A DNA stretch of 63,575 bases from Fimbriimonadaceae bacterium. GTDB lineage: Bacteria > Armatimonadota > Fimbriimonadia > Fimbriimonadales > Fimbriimonadaceae. The position numbers and the translations under genes are program-made. Under the pieces are notes generated by a model. It did no database searches, was not told the DNA's origin, and was given only the letters and a program-made list of their open reading frames with translations. This document shows positions 34,401 through 44,710 of this stretch, in pieces; within the stretch, counting starts at the first letter, position 1, and each line of letters opens with the position of its first letter. The stretch is from NCBI GenBank assembly GCA_020847855.1, contig JADLBH010000019.1, positions 1 to 63,575 on the forward strand. The letters are read 5' to 3'.

Positions 34401-34972
34401 GCCGTCTCCTCGAACGAGCGAGGTTTGAGCTCGATCAGGTTGAGCTGCTTCGTCGTCCGCATGCTTTGCCGCTTCACCTTGTTCTGCAGTTTGATGACGG
34501 CATACATCAAGGCGTCAGGGGAGGGAGGACAACCCGGCACATACACGTCCACGGGCACGACCTGGTCCGCACCCTGGACGATCGCGTAATTGTTGTAGAC
34601 GCCGCCGCTCGAAGCGCACGCACCCATGCTGATGACCCACTTCGGCTCGGGCATCTGGTCATAGATTTGCCGAAGCACCGGAGCCATCTTCTTGCTCAAT
34701 CGTCCCGCGATGATCATCACGTCGGCCTGGCGAGGGGTCGCGCGGAACGCCTCACTGCCGAAACGTGCCAGGTCGAACCTCGCGGCGACGGTACACATCA
34801 TTTCAATCGCGCAACAGGCGAGCCCGAAAGTAAGCGGCCAAAGAGCGTTGGATCGAGCCTGATTGATCAGGGTGTCCAGGGTCGTGACGACCACGCTCCC
34901 GCCCTTCATCGTGTCCCCGAGGACAGGCGTGCTACTGTCGTGCATCACGAGGGTCTCGATCCGCTTCGGCAT
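34397..34972 (-). CDS. nuoB: NADH-quinone oxidoreductase subunit B
   Basis: 191 residues. Cluster N2 ligands are recognisable: the tandem Cys in [19 protein letters not shown] and [18 protein letters not shown] hexamer (34981-34986 on this strand) ends 8 nt before the ATG, overlapping the TAG stop of the DUF393 gene, so transcription is probably leaderless. nuoI follows with a 4-bp overlap. Confidence 0.95.
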   Translation of the reverse strand: MPKRIETLVMHDSSTPVLGDTMKGGSVVVTTLDTLINQARSNALWPLTFGLACCAIEMMCTVAARFDLARFGSEAFRATPRQADVMIIAGRLSKKMAPVLRQIYDQMPEPKWVISMGACASSGGVYNNYAIVQGADQVVPVDVYVPGCPPSPDALMYAVIKLQNKVKRQSMRTTKQLNLIELKPRSFEETA

Positions 34973-34980
34973 GTGCCCCT

Positions 34981-34986
34981 ATTCTA
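34981..34986 (-). promoter_or_regulatory. -10 hexamer TAGAAT for nuoB
   Basis: The hexamer lies 8 nt upstream of the nuoB ATG and includes the TAG stop codon of the DUF393 gene. Confidence 0.5.
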
Positions 34987-35370
34987 CTCCTTGCCGCAAT
35001 CGTGAGGCTGCACGGAAGGTCGCTTGGGGATCTCGCACGTCCGCCTGCCGAACCAGCGAAGCCGATTTCGCTCCACGAGACGATAGCCCAGCCGGACGAG
35101 GGGCCGAAGACCACGCGACGCGAGCAAAGGCGCCACCCACCCGACAAAGCCGGGAGCAAGGCGGGCCAAGCGCAACCACGCCTGCTCGGCGAACAAGACC
35201 TCGCCATCGGCCTCGAGCGCCATGGCATCGCCATACCCTTTCGCCTGAGCCTCCGCAGATTGGAGGATGTCCGTCTCGAGCTCCTGCCCAGAGGCACGGG
35301 CCCACCGCACCACCCGCAGTTGCGAACTGTGGCACAGGTTGCACTCACCGTCGTAATAGAGCCGCCACAC
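34984..35370 (-). CDS. DUF393 thiol-disulphide-oxidoreductase-like protein
   Basis: 128 residues from GTG 35370. The DUF393 motif YYDGECNLC near the N-terminus gives a CxxC thioredoxin-like active site (YDGECNLC). The middle (ALEADGEVLFAEQAWLRLARL) and the WFGRRTCE tail are typical. The cellular target is unknown. It lies upstream of nuoB on the same strand. Confidence 0.85.
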   Translation of the reverse strand: MWRLYYDGECNLCHSSQLRVVRWARASGQELETDILQSAEAQAKGYGDAMALEADGEVLFAEQAWLRLARLAPGFVGWVAPLLASRGLRPLVRLGYRLVERNRLRWFGRRTCEIPKRPSVQPHDCGKE

Positions 35371-35449
35371 AGCCTTACACCTATGAGAACGCGAGGAGAG
35401 CCCCAAGAGTCGCCTCGGCCCGATCCATCAGGCCCGATGTCCCCCGGAG

Positions 35450-35455
35450 TAGAAT
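35450..35455 (+). promoter_or_regulatory. -10 hexamer TAGAAT, leaderless OsmC gene
   Basis: TAGAAT lies 6 nt upstream of GTG 35462. Confidence 0.5.
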
Positions 35456-35461
35456 CGCTTC

Positions 35462-35920
35462 GTGGCCAAGACCCATGAGTACCCCGTGAGCGTTTCGTGG
35501 TCGGGCGCGCGCGAAGGCAGCGGCTCAGCAAAGACAGTCCGAACAGGGATCGAGGTCCCCCTCAGAGTGCCGCCCGAGTTCGGGGGTTCCGAGGGTGCAG
35601 GCACGAATCCTGAAGAACTCCTCGCAAGCTCGATCTGTGCCTGCTACACGATCACGCTCGGGATCATTGCCGGGATGCGGAAGCTGCCGGTCACGCACAT
35701 CGTGACCAACGCCGTGGGCGAAGTCGAGGAGAACGGCCCCCAGTTCACGTTCAAGAAAGTGACCCTCCAGCCAACGATCTCACTCTCGGGCGAGGCCACC
35801 GACGAACAGGCGAAGGCGACCGAGGAAGCCGCGCACAAGGCAGACGCCTACTGCATCATCACGAACGCCGTCCGCGGCTCGGTCGAGATTCTCGTGGAAC
35901 CCAAGATCGTCAAGAGCTAG
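35462..35920 (+). CDS. OsmC/Ohr-family peroxide-related protein
   Basis: 152 residues from GTG 35462. Layout and cysteines (LLASSICACYTITLG and DAYCIIT) fit the OsmC family, whose members reduce organic hydroperoxides with two cysteines. The extra Cys next to the first is uncommon. It is followed after 1 nt by tpiA, so they form an operon. Confidence 0.88.
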   Translation: MAKTHEYPVSVSWSGAREGSGSAKTVRTGIEVPLRVPPEFGGSEGAGTNPEELLASSICACYTITLGIIAGMRKLPVTHIVTNAVGEVEENGPQFTFKKVTLQPTISLSGEATDEQAKATEEAAHKADAYCIITNAVRGSVEILVEPKIVKS

Positions 35921-35921
35921 C

Positions 35922-36713
35922 ATGAGGGCCAAACTCATCGCCGGGAACTGGAAGATGCACCTGACCTTGGCCGGGGCCACAGCCCTGGTCGAGGAGTTCC
36001 TCGGCAGCTACCGGCCCAAACCCGATGTGGACGTCGTGGTGTGCCCTGGTTTCGTCGCCCTTTCCAAGGTTCGCTCGCTCATCAAGGACACCCCTCTCAA
36101 GCTGGGCGGGCAGGACGTCTTCTGGGAGGAGGAAGGCGCGTTTACTGGCAAGGTCAGCCCCGCGATGCTCGCGGACGTCGGCGCGGACTATTGCATCGTA
36201 GGACACTCCGAGGCGCGGGGCCGCTTCGGCGGTGGCCAGGTGGATCCCAACCTCCTCCCTTTCTTCGTCGAAACCCACGAGTCGCTTCACCAAAAGATAG
36301 AGGCCCTACTCTATCGCGCCATCACCCCGATCCTCTGCATTGGCGAAACGCTGGCAGAACGCGACGCGGGCCGAGCCGACGCGGTAGTGGAACAGCAAAT
36401 CCGAGGAACCCTCCAAGGCCTCGAACCCTCCGCACTCTTCGGCGTCGTCCTTGCCTACGAGCCCGTTTGGGCGATCGGGACGGGAAAGGTGTGCGAAGCC
36501 GAGGAGGCCGGGCGGATGTGCGGAATCGTGCGCGAGACCTTGAGAGACCTCTCGGACGACGATGTGGCCACTACCGCTCGAATCCTCTATGGCGGGAGTC
36601 TCAAGCCGGACAACGCCTATGCCGTCTTCCAACAGCCCGATGTGGACGGCGGTCTCGTCGGGGGCGCCTCCCTGAACGCGGCCAGCTTCGCCCAGATCGT
36701 CCACGCGGCATGA
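35922..36713 (+). CDS. tpiA: Triosephosphate isomerase
   Basis: 263 residues. Catalytic features: GNWKMHL with Lys, VGHSEAR with His, AYEPVWAIGTGK with Glu, and the phosphate-binding GGSL region. The common SERR is SEARG in this protein. It interconverts dihydroxyacetone phosphate and glyceraldehyde-3-phosphate. Preceded by the OsmC gene and followed, with ATGA overlap, by a thioesterase gene. Confidence 0.96.
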   Translation: MRAKLIAGNWKMHLTLAGATALVEEFLGSYRPKPDVDVVVCPGFVALSKVRSLIKDTPLKLGGQDVFWEEEGAFTGKVSPAMLADVGADYCIVGHSEARGRFGGGQVDPNLLPFFVETHESLHQKIEALLYRAITPILCIGETLAERDAGRADAVVEQQIRGTLQGLEPSALFGVVLAYEPVWAIGTGKVCEAEEAGRMCGIVRETLRDLSDDDVATTARILYGGSLKPDNAYAVFQQPDVDGGLVGGASLNAASFAQIVHAA

Positions 36714-37255
36714 GTGGAACCCGAGTTCAGGAGACCAGCGTCGAACTGGCTCAGATCATGACCCCGAACGAGGGCAACTTCCTGGGCAAGGTCTTCGGTG
36801 GGGCCGTGCTCGCCATGATTGACCTCTGTGCGAGCGCAACGGCCCAGAAGTTCTCGGGCCGCCTCTGCGTGACGGCCGCCTTCGACCGCGTGGACTTTCG
36901 TGAGCCGATCGAGATCGGTGAGCTGCTCACGATTCGCGGCCACATCAGCTACACCGGGCGAACAAGCATGGACGTCACCATCAATGTCTTCGCGACCAAC
37001 CTGGCGAATGGCGAGCGGCGACACACGAACACTGCCCGAGTCACTATGGTCGCACTGGGGGACGATGGGCGGCCAACCCCCGTGCCGGCGCTCGAGTGTG
37101 AGGCGCGCGAGGAGAAAATCGGATTCCTCATGGGGCGCCTCCGCCGCGAGCTGCGCGCCTCGCGGCTGGCAGAACTGGAGAAGCACGAACTCCGGTTCGA
37201 CTCCGCCACGGATGCCGAACTCTCCGCATGGATGGCCGGCGCCCCGATCTCCTGA
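36710..37255 (+). CDS. Acyl-CoA thioesterase, hotdog fold
   Basis: 181 residues from ATG 36710 (ATGA overlap with tpiA). The motif NFLGKVFGGAVLAMIDLCASA with the Asp, followed by ITVFDRVDFREPI-like strands (AAFDRVDFREPIEIGELL), is that of acyl-CoA thioesterases of the YciA/ACOT type. Hydrolyses acyl-CoA to free acid; substrate length unknown. Confidence 0.88.
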   Translation: MSGTRVQETSVELAQIMTPNEGNFLGKVFGGAVLAMIDLCASATAQKFSGRLCVTAAFDRVDFREPIEIGELLTIRGHISYTGRTSMDVTINVFATNLANGERRHTNTARVTMVALGDDGRPTPVPALECEAREEKIGFLMGRLRRELRASRLAELEKHELRFDSATDAELSAWMAGAPIS

Positions 37256-37322
37256 CCGCAAGAGCGTGGCTGAACAGGCCGAGGGAGCGACTCCCGAGTC
37301 ATCTCTGTTACACTGAGGGAGG

Positions 37323-37982
37323 TTGAGGTCGAACGCCGAGTATCTGGCATCCGTCCCGCTCTTCGCCGGGCTCGTCCCCCATGATCTGGAGCGGATCGGA
37401 GCTCTTTGCTCCAGGCGCAGGCTCGCGCGGGAGGAAATCTTGTTCCTTGAACGGGCACCCGCCGATGCGCTCTACATCGTCGTGAAAGGCCGCTTGAGGA
37501 TCGAGCGGCTCAGTGAGGACGGCGACTCCCAGGTCCTCGCATTCCGAAAAGCGGGGGAGTCTGTCGGTGAGATGGGGGTGATTGATGGGCTCGAACGATC
37601 GGCCCAAGTCACCGCCGCAAGCGCGTGCCACTTGCTCGTACTGCCGCGTGCCGAGTTTGTCCGCTGTCTTCTAAGCAATCCAGGCGTGAGCCTCGAAATC
37701 ATGAAGACGATGGCAGCGCGCCTCCGGGAAGCGGCGCAAGCAGCGATAGATCGGCGGTCGAAGGACATCCACGAAAGGCTCCTGGGGTTGATCGAGAACC
37801 GCGCGGACGCGGAGGGAAACTTCAGGATGGAGATGAGCCAGAACGCCTTGGCCGACGTCCTTGGTTGCACCCGCGAGGCCGTGAACCGCGGCTACCGAAC
37901 CCTGGAACAAACGGGAAAGATCAGGCGAATCGGCCCCCGAGCAGGAAAGCTGCTTGCCCCCGGCCCTACGAGGGACAAGTAA
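37323..37982 (+). CDS. Crp/Fnr-family transcription factor
   Basis: 219 residues from TTG 37323; TACACT (37309-37314) lies 8 nt upstream. Cyclic-nucleotide-binding-like beta-barrel (YIVVKGRLRIERLSEDG; GESVGEMGVIDG), dimer helix, then a winged helix (MSQNALADVLGCTREAVNRG). No iron-sulphur Cys set as in Fnr. The signal is unknown. Confidence 0.9.
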   Translation: MRSNAEYLASVPLFAGLVPHDLERIGALCSRRRLAREEILFLERAPADALYIVVKGRLRIERLSEDGDSQVLAFRKAGESVGEMGVIDGLERSAQVTAASACHLLVLPRAEFVRCLLSNPGVSLEIMKTMAARLREAAQAAIDRRSKDIHERLLGLIENRADAEGNFRMEMSQNALADVLGCTREAVNRGYRTLEQTGKIRRIGPRAGKLLAPGPTRDK

Positions 37983-38226
37983 TGCGGCGCGCAGGCTCAC
38001 CCCCGCCCAAGATCCGAGCCGACGGTTTGGTTTCGCGAAGGCCCCGCATCTCGGTTGGCTCAATCCAGGCGAACCGTACGCTTCCCCACCCGGCTTGCGG
38101 GCGTGACTCTAAATCCTAACCGATCCTATGCCTTCCCCCTTAGTGCGCACAGACCCGGACACCGACGGTCGTGATCTTGACGTTTGTTTGCACCGCCTGT
38201 CTTCGGTTGCGGGTAGCCTCCCAACG

Positions 38227-38589
38227 ATGGAGACCCGGTACTTCGTTAACGACGTCGAAGCTTCCATCGAATGGTACACGGCGAACTTGGGCTTTCGTCT
38301 TGACGAGCGTTGGGGGCCCGCCTTTGCTATCCTCGAGCTGTGCGGGGAGTTCCTCTGGCTGAGCGGGCCGGGCACTTCCGCGATGAAACCCATGCCCGAT
38401 GGCCGCGTTCCGGAGCCGGGCGGCTGGAACCGCTTCGTCGTCGTCGTGGACAAATTTGACCAAACGGTCAGCAGGCTGAAAGCCTCCGGTGCGAAGTTTC
38501 GGAACGAGCCGATCACCGGCCCCGGCGGATCGCAGGTCTTGATCGAGGATCTCGACGGCAACCCAGTCGAAGTCTTCTGTCCAGACTAG
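38227..38589 (+). CDS. Glyoxalase/bleomycin-resistance-family protein
   Basis: 120 residues from ATG 38227, with TAGCCT 7 nt upstream; the frame is open further left but that start is less likely. Two beta-alpha-beta-beta-beta units: ETRYFVNDVEASIEWYTANLGF and VVVVDKFDQTVSRLKASGAKF, ending LIEDLDGNPVEVF with a metal-binding-type Glu. Substrate unknown. Confidence 0.88.
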   Translation: METRYFVNDVEASIEWYTANLGFRLDERWGPAFAILELCGEFLWLSGPGTSAMKPMPDGRVPEPGGWNRFVVVVDKFDQTVSRLKASGAKFRNEPITGPGGSQVLIEDLDGNPVEVFCPD

Positions 38590-38657
38590 GTACCCATTGG
38601 GCAGATTAGGTCGTTGCATGTGGAACCACACGGGACTGTCGGGTGTTGTGCTGGGCA

Positions 38658-39119
38658 ATGACGCGAGCGGTGCGACGAGCGACCGGTTGGAACGTCTTGG
38701 CCGGGACGGGGGCCGGTGCCCTGTTGCTCTTGGTGGTGCTCGGCTGGAACCTCGTGGGCGTGGGGCTCATCCCTCTGCTGCTCGCCGCGCTCGTCCTCCT
38801 CGGTTCCAAGGAACGCCCTGCGGATCGCGACGCCGCTCTGCTGCTCGCAGGTTTCCTAGGTGACTGGCTGGTTCTCGCACCAGCCCTGTTGGCGAATCCT
38901 ACGAAGGCGAACGGGATCCCAACTGCGCTTCCTCAAGCTGACACGATCGTCGGGCTCGCCAACTTGGGAGTCGTCGCTGTCGGGCTCTGGGCTCTCGCCT
39001 GTCCAATACTTGTCCGGAAGCACTGGCCCGCAGCGGTGTTGCTCGGGCTAGGCCAGGTTTGGATCGCGCTGATGGGTTTGCTCGCCGCCGTGGGGAGTGT
39101 ATACGGGAGCTACCTCTGA
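38658..39119 (+). CDS. Predicted four-helix membrane protein
   Basis: 153 residues from ATG 38658 with GGGCA upstream. Helices at about 19-50, 60-80, 100-120 and 125-148 (LLLLVVLGWNLVGVGLIPLLLAALVLL is the first pair). No family recognised. A weak hairpin at 39161-39176 may terminate it. The gap 39120-39386 holds no other feature that I can support. Confidence 0.6.
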   Translation: MTRAVRRATGWNVLAGTGAGALLLLVVLGWNLVGVGLIPLLLAALVLLGSKERPADRDAALLLAGFLGDWLVLAPALLANPTKANGIPTALPQADTIVGLANLGVVAVGLWALACPILVRKHWPAAVLLGLGQVWIALMGLLAAVGSVYGSYL

Positions 39120-39160
39120 CACGACGACGGCAAGTGGACTTAGGCCATGAGCGCAGGCGC

Positions 39161-39176
39161 GGCACCTACCGGTGCC
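39161..39176 (+). terminator. Weak hairpin
   Basis: GGCACC (39161-39166), loop TACC, GGTGCC (39171-39176), 42 nt after the membrane-protein stop. Confidence 0.3.
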
Positions 39177-39386
39177 TTCACTCATGAAGCGACATAGAGG
39201 ATGGTTCGCGTTTCAGCGGCATTAGGCCGCTCTGAGACTCCAGGGCGACTCCAAACAATCTCAGCTCCATCCGCGGATGCACCTTGCATGCAAGCACTTG
39301 AGCGCGGAAAAGTTCCGGCACTCTGCAAACCGAGAGACGCTCTTGTCGTACACTGCGGGGCGAGCATTCTCTCAACAAGTTGGTGC

Positions 39387-40058
39387 CTAGTTAGAACCAT
39401 CTGGCTCAAATCTACACGCTTCCTTGTTATCCGTAAACAGCGCAGCTGCACAGAAGGTCGTGGTCGAGCCATGGGAGTCCGGGACTCGGTCGAACTTCAT
39501 TTGCGCCCGCTCCACAGAGCCATCTTCTCTAGCACGGATCATCGGTCCGTCGAAACGAAACGACAAGAGGCGCATCTCGCAACTTGGGTCGCTGTACTCG
39601 GTTCGGTTCCCTAAGGTACGCAAAGCTATCAGTCCAGGGTTCGAATCGTACCGCATCACGAGGTCGTACATCTGGTCCACTTCGCCAGGGTGCGTCCCTC
39701 GAAACAGGTACTCCCAACTGCACGGATAAGAGACAAGGACGTCCCCTCCGGTACTGCATTCGAGCCAACGCCCGTAGTAGCCAGATCGGAACTCGTCACC
39801 TGGTTCTCGCAATATTTGAGTGTCTTGCAGGTGCCCAGCGTCGTGAAGCTGGTCCAACGTGCTGTTCGGTAGCTTGCCCTCGGCTTCTCGATACTGAAGT
39901 AGTGCCATAAGGGTCTGCCTCCCATGGATGGTCGCAGCACCTCGTCGCCCTTCTTTCCTTGCCTCGGAAAGAACAGGCATGAGCAGCGCAAGAATCAACG
40001 CAAGGATCACGAGAACGACCAGGATCTCAAGGAGCGAGAAGGCCCTATACCTGTGCAT
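39387..40058 (-). CDS. Pseudopilin-like protein, cassette 2
   Basis: 223 residues. Prepilin signal MHRYRA-FSLLEILVVLVILALILALL with Ala in place of the usual Gly before the cleavage site and Glu5 kept. The body (YDSNPGLIALRTLGN; FDGPMIRAREDGSVERAQ) is clearly homologous to the pseudopilin at 11823. The ATG overlaps the membrane-protein gene by 14 nt. Position and orientation within the cassette are the same as in cassette 1. Confidence 0.85.
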   Translation of the reverse strand: MHRYRAFSLLEILVVLVILALILALLMPVLSEARKEGRRGAATIHGRQTLMALLQYREAEGKLPNSTLDQLHDAGHLQDTQILREPGDEFRSGYYGRWLECSTGGDVLVSYPCSWEYLFRGTHPGEVDQMYDLVMRYDSNPGLIALRTLGNRTEYSDPSCEMRLLSFRFDGPMIRAREDGSVERAQMKFDRVPDSHGSTTTFCAAALFTDNKEACRFEPDGSN

Positions 40059-40437
40059 TCAGTCTCCTGCGGCCGCAAGCTGCCGCGACCGCGAGGGCCG
40101 AAACAACCGGTGCCCCAACGAACCCGAGTAGCAGTGTCAATTTCGGCTTCCATTCCGGCGCAGTTCCCGCGAATGGCTGCCTTGTCGCATAGTGTGTGCC
40201 CAAGAGCGCAACGGCCGCTACGCACGGGACCCACCACGAAACACCCTTGCGGGCGATCACAAGCCCAAGAGCCGCCCCTGCCAGGTTGAAAACACAACCG
40301 ATGCCAAAGTTGTACCAAAAGTAATGGAAGACCGTGCCTTCGAGCCCCGGCGGACTCGATGCGGCGATCCCGAGCACGTTCAGCATCGAACCCGACGCTG
40401 TGGCTGCCAGGACGATCAGACTCCTTCGAAGCACCAC
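40045..40437 (-). CDS. Small multi-spanning membrane protein, cassette 2
   Basis: 130 residues from GTG 40437, 10 nt after the stop of the Cys-rich gene; the frame is open to 40515 but that start would overlap the upstream gene. About four hydrophobic helices (SLIVLAATASGSMLNVLGIAA, FNLAGAALGLVIA, WWVPCVAAVALLG and VVSALAVAAACG). No family recognised. The equivalent gene in cassette 1 is 12488-12916. Confidence 0.65.
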   Translation of the reverse strand: MVLRRSLIVLAATASGSMLNVLGIAASSPPGLEGTVFHYFWYNFGIGCVFNLAGAALGLVIARKGVSWWVPCVAAVALLGTHYATRQPFAGTAPEWKPKLTLLLGFVGAPVVSALAVAAACGRRRLNAQV

Positions 40438-40447
40438 TGAGATTCGG

Positions 40448-40987
40448 CTACACTCCCGCGCCACACGGCAACTCGCCGTTGTTGCCGAAGCACCCAGTCG
40501 GTAATGGATCCCCATCGCGGCAGCAAACTTGCAACGGATGGAAGCTTTGAGGGCACCAGACGCGAAAGACGCTCACCCCTCCGGGCTTGGGGCAGGAGTC
40601 GCGCATGTAAGTTCGAGTCCACACCCGATCGTCCTGGCCGAACACGCCAGGACAAGAGTTGTCGATCACACACCAATCCTGGACCTGGTCGCCTAAGTAA
40701 GAGCAACCCGCTTCGACGTACGGATTGGACGAAGGCGAACTTGCAGGGCGCTCGCTACTCGACTGCATGCTGTTCTTGAGCGAGGCTCGAATGCTCGACT
40801 GTACGAGTTCCTTTTCCCGAATGGGATCCCGATTTTCACAGCCGGGCGAGCCCTTGGACGCAATGCGGTCTGAGACAAGGGCTGCAGCTCGAGCTTCTCG
40901 AGAGACAAGCACCGATCCTAGCCCAAGAGCAAGGGCCGAGGCACCTTTGAAGAATCCGAACTTCTGAGGCAACAGAGGGATGGCCAT
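40448..40987 (-). CDS. Exported Cys-rich protein, cassette 2
   Basis: 179 residues. Signal peptide GASALALGLGSVLVSREARA with an ARA-type cleavage site. The last 90 residues repeat the Cys pattern of the cassette 1 protein: SNPYVEAGC, DWC, SCPGVFGQ, RTYMRDSCPKPGGVSVFRVWC, CCRDG and GCFGNNGELPC. The shared CC, CP-x-x-GG, RV-x-C and GC-x-GN-x-GE motifs define the family. Probably a disulphide-rich domain at the cell surface or in the periplasm. Function unknown. Confidence 0.78.
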   Translation of the reverse strand: MAIPLLPQKFGFFKGASALALGLGSVLVSREARAAALVSDRIASKGSPGCENRDPIREKELVQSSIRASLKNSMQSSSERPASSPSSNPYVEAGCSYLGDQVQDWCVIDNSCPGVFGQDDRVWTRTYMRDSCPKPGGVSVFRVWCPQSFHPLQVCCRDGDPLPTGCFGNNGELPCGAGV

Positions 40988-40988
40988 G

Positions 40989-41002
40989 TGGCCATATGGC
41001 CA
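40989..41002. promoter_or_regulatory. 14-bp perfect palindrome TGGCCATATGGCCA
   Basis: The palindrome ends 2 nt before the ATG of the Cys-rich gene (read on the minus strand) and lies 60 bp after atpG. It is a candidate operator, or a chance result of repeated GGCC/CATATG motifs. Confidence 0.35.
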
Positions 41003-41061
41003 AGCATGAAATCAATGGCTTGGCTCGAACTCAGGACTTTAGGCCCAGTTCGACCGGATGG

Positions 41062-41931
41062 CTACGCCTTCAGCGCTTCCGCCCCGCCGACGATCTCGAG
41101 GATCTCCTTCGTGATCCCGGCTTGGCGAACCCGGTTGGCGGTGAGGGTCAGGCCACCGATCATCTTGCCCGCGTTGTCGGTCGCGCTCGTCATGGCGGTC
41201 ATCCGCGCCCCGTGCTCGCTGGCCGCCGCCTCGAGGAGAGCCTGGTAGACGACGGTCACGAGATACTTCGGCAGCAAGAGCCCGAGTAGCGCGGCGGGCT
41301 CCGGCTCGTACATGTACTCCGCCACCTTCGAGCCGCTTTCTTCCTCGTGGGAGCCTACTGGGGGCTCGATCGGTAGAAGCTGCACCACCTGCGGCACCTG
41401 GCGGATCGGCGAATAGAACTTCGAGTAGCAGAGGTAGATTGCGTCCACCTCGCCTTCCACGAACATCCGTTTCACCTCGTCCGCGATCTCGACCGCATGG
41501 GAGATGTCCCCGCCTGCCGTGGGAAGCGTGAACGACTTGGCCACCTCGTGCCCTCGCTTCGAAAAGAACTGCCAGCCTTTCTTCCCGACGCCTACGATCG
41601 CGTGCTCCTTGCCGGACTCTTTTAGGAAGTCCGCCGCCTTGCGGATCACGAGCGTGTTGTACGAGCCCGCGAGCCCCCGGTCCGCGGTCAGGAGCAGGAG
41701 ACCGATCTTCTTGATCTCGCGTCGGTCGAGCAAGGGGTGGGCGGGCAGCTCGCCGGCCTGGCCGACGTTCTCCATGAACTCCCGCATCTTCTCGGCGTAG
41801 GGCCTGGCCTCCTCGACCCTCATCTTCGCTCGGGTAAGGCGAGCCGCCGCCACCAGCTTCATCGCGCGCGTGATCTGCTGGATGTTCTTGGCGGAACGAA
41901 TCCGTTGCCGGATCTGCTTGAGGGTCGCCAT
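41062..41931 (-). CDS. atpG: ATP synthase subunit gamma
   Basis: 289 residues. Ends with the conserved gamma C-terminal helix (RVRQAGITKEILEIVGGAEAL) and begins ATLKQIRQRIRSAKNIQQITRAMK. It forms the central stalk of F1. It is the last gene of the ATP synthase operon here; the beta and epsilon genes do not follow. Cassette 2 starts 75 bp downstream on the same strand. Confidence 0.95.
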   Translation of the reverse strand: MATLKQIRQRIRSAKNIQQITRAMKLVAAARLTRAKMRVEEARPYAEKMREFMENVGQAGELPAHPLLDRREIKKIGLLLLTADRGLAGSYNTLVIRKAADFLKESGKEHAIVGVGKKGWQFFSKRGHEVAKSFTLPTAGGDISHAVEIADEVKRMFVEGEVDAIYLCYSKFYSPIRQVPQVVQLLPIEPPVGSHEEESGSKVAEYMYEPEPAALLGLLLPKYLVTVVYQALLEAAASEHGARMTAMTSATDNAGKMIGGLTLTANRVRQAGITKEILEIVGGAEALKA

Positions 41932-41934
41932 CGC

Positions 41935-43464
<1,530 letters not shown>

Positions 43465-43471
43465 GGTTCTT

Positions 43472-44026
43472 CTAAGTTTGTTTGAGCGCGTCGAACAACA
43501 AGGAGTCCTCGAGCCGCGAGAGCGACCCCCGGAGGCTTCCGTCCAATACGTAGTCGCCCCACCGTACGGTGAGCCCACCGATGAGGTCTGGGTCTATGCC
43601 GAACTCGGCCTCGACCCTCTTGCCGCTCTTTTCCTCGAGCCGCTTCAGAATCCGCAGCTTGTCCTCCTCGCCCATCGGCTCGCGAGACGTCACAACGGCT
43701 CTAACGACGTGCTCGCTCTCGCGACGGAGCTCGATGAAGTTCTCCCGGACGAGCGGGATCGTGGTTTCTCGCCGCTTGTCCAAGAGAAGTCGCACAAACG
43801 CCATCGTGAGCGCGGTCACCCGATCGGAGAAGGCTTTCTCGACCACCTGGAACTTGCGCTCGCGCGTGATGTCCGGGCTACCGAGGAACGAAGTGAAGGC
43901 ACCGCTGCCCCGCGCGACCGCCATGATCAGGTTCAGGTCGGATTCGACACTGCTGACGATCCCTTCCTTGGTCGCTGCTTGGAACAGCGCCTTGGCATAG
44001 CGACGGGCGACGCGGGCCTCGGTCAA
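43472..44026 (-). CDS. atpH: ATP synthase subunit delta
   Basis: 184 residues. N-terminal helical bundle ([13 protein letters not shown]) and C-terminal [20 protein letters not shown] are typical of OSCP/delta, which links F1 to the stator. The start overlaps atpF by 4 bp. Confidence 0.93.
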   Translation of the reverse strand: MTEARVARRYAKALFQAATKEGIVSSVESDLNLIMAVARGSGAFTSFLGSPDITRERKFQVVEKAFSDRVTALTMAFVRLLLDKRRETTIPLVRENFIELRRESEHVVRAVVTSREPMGEEDKLRILKRLEEKSGKRVEAEFGIDPDLIGGLTVRWGDYVLDGSLRGSLSRLEDSLLFDALKQT

Positions 44027-44652
44027 GCCGTGGGCACCTCGACCTTGTCCAAGAACTCGTCAATGAGGCGCCGGTTGCGCTCGTTGTCCATGTTCTCACT
44101 CAGGAGCTTCTCGGTGGCTTGTAGGGTGAGGTTGGCGACGTGCAGGCGGATATCGCCCAACGCCCGAGCCTTCTCGGCCGCGATCTCGTCCGTAGCCCGA
44201 CGGGTCATCTCGTCCGCTTTCGCCCTCGCCTCCGACTCCAGCGTGCGGCGCAGCTCCTGGGCCTTGTTGATTTCAGCCTGGATCTCGGCGCGTGCGCTCG
44301 CCTCCGTAGCGCTGATCCGGCCCTCGTACTCGGACTTGAGGCCGTCCATCTCCGAGCGTAGCGCTGCCGCCTCGGTGAAGGTCGCTTCCAGAGAGTTGTT
44401 CCGCTCGTTGATCGCATCGCGCAACGGTGCGTAATAGAAGTTGTCGAGCACCTTGAAGAGGATCAGGAACACACCGATGATCGCCAGCGTCTTGCCAGGA
44501 TCGAGGAGGATTCCTTGATGCTCCAAGGTCTCGACGAACGAGAGCTTCACGTTCTTCGAGACGTACATCCCGCCGACCATCAAGGCGACCCCAACGAGCG
44601 CGCTCACGATCAGGGCCCCCTTGCTCGGTGCTTTCAGTTCTGCTTCTGCCAT
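44023..44652 (-). CDS. atpF: ATP synthase subunit b
   Basis: 209 residues. Two hydrophobic segments in the first 65 residues (an extra one compared with E. coli b), then the long charged stalk helix (ATFTEAAALRSEMDGLKSEY). It forms the peripheral stator. Neighbours are atpE and atpH. Confidence 0.92.
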   Translation of the reverse strand: MAEAELKAPSKGALIVSALVGVALMVGGMYVSKNVKLSFVETLEHQGILLDPGKTLAIIGVFLILFKVLDNFYYAPLRDAINERNNSLEATFTEAAALRSEMDGLKSEYEGRISATEASARAEIQAEINKAQELRRTLESEARAKADEMTRRATDEIAAEKARALGDIRLHVANLTLQATEKLLSENMDNERNRRLIDEFLDKVEVPTA

Positions 44653-44710
44653 TGCTTTGGAATGTAGGGAAAGGTCCGCGGGCGTGGCCGCCCGCGGACG
44701 TGTCGGCTCC

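Noticed and set aside
31515-34589. A 1024-residue plus-strand frame
   Set aside because: It runs through the C39 peptidase, the MFS gene and nuo genes in a wrong frame; Arg/Gly/Pro-rich and without any domain.
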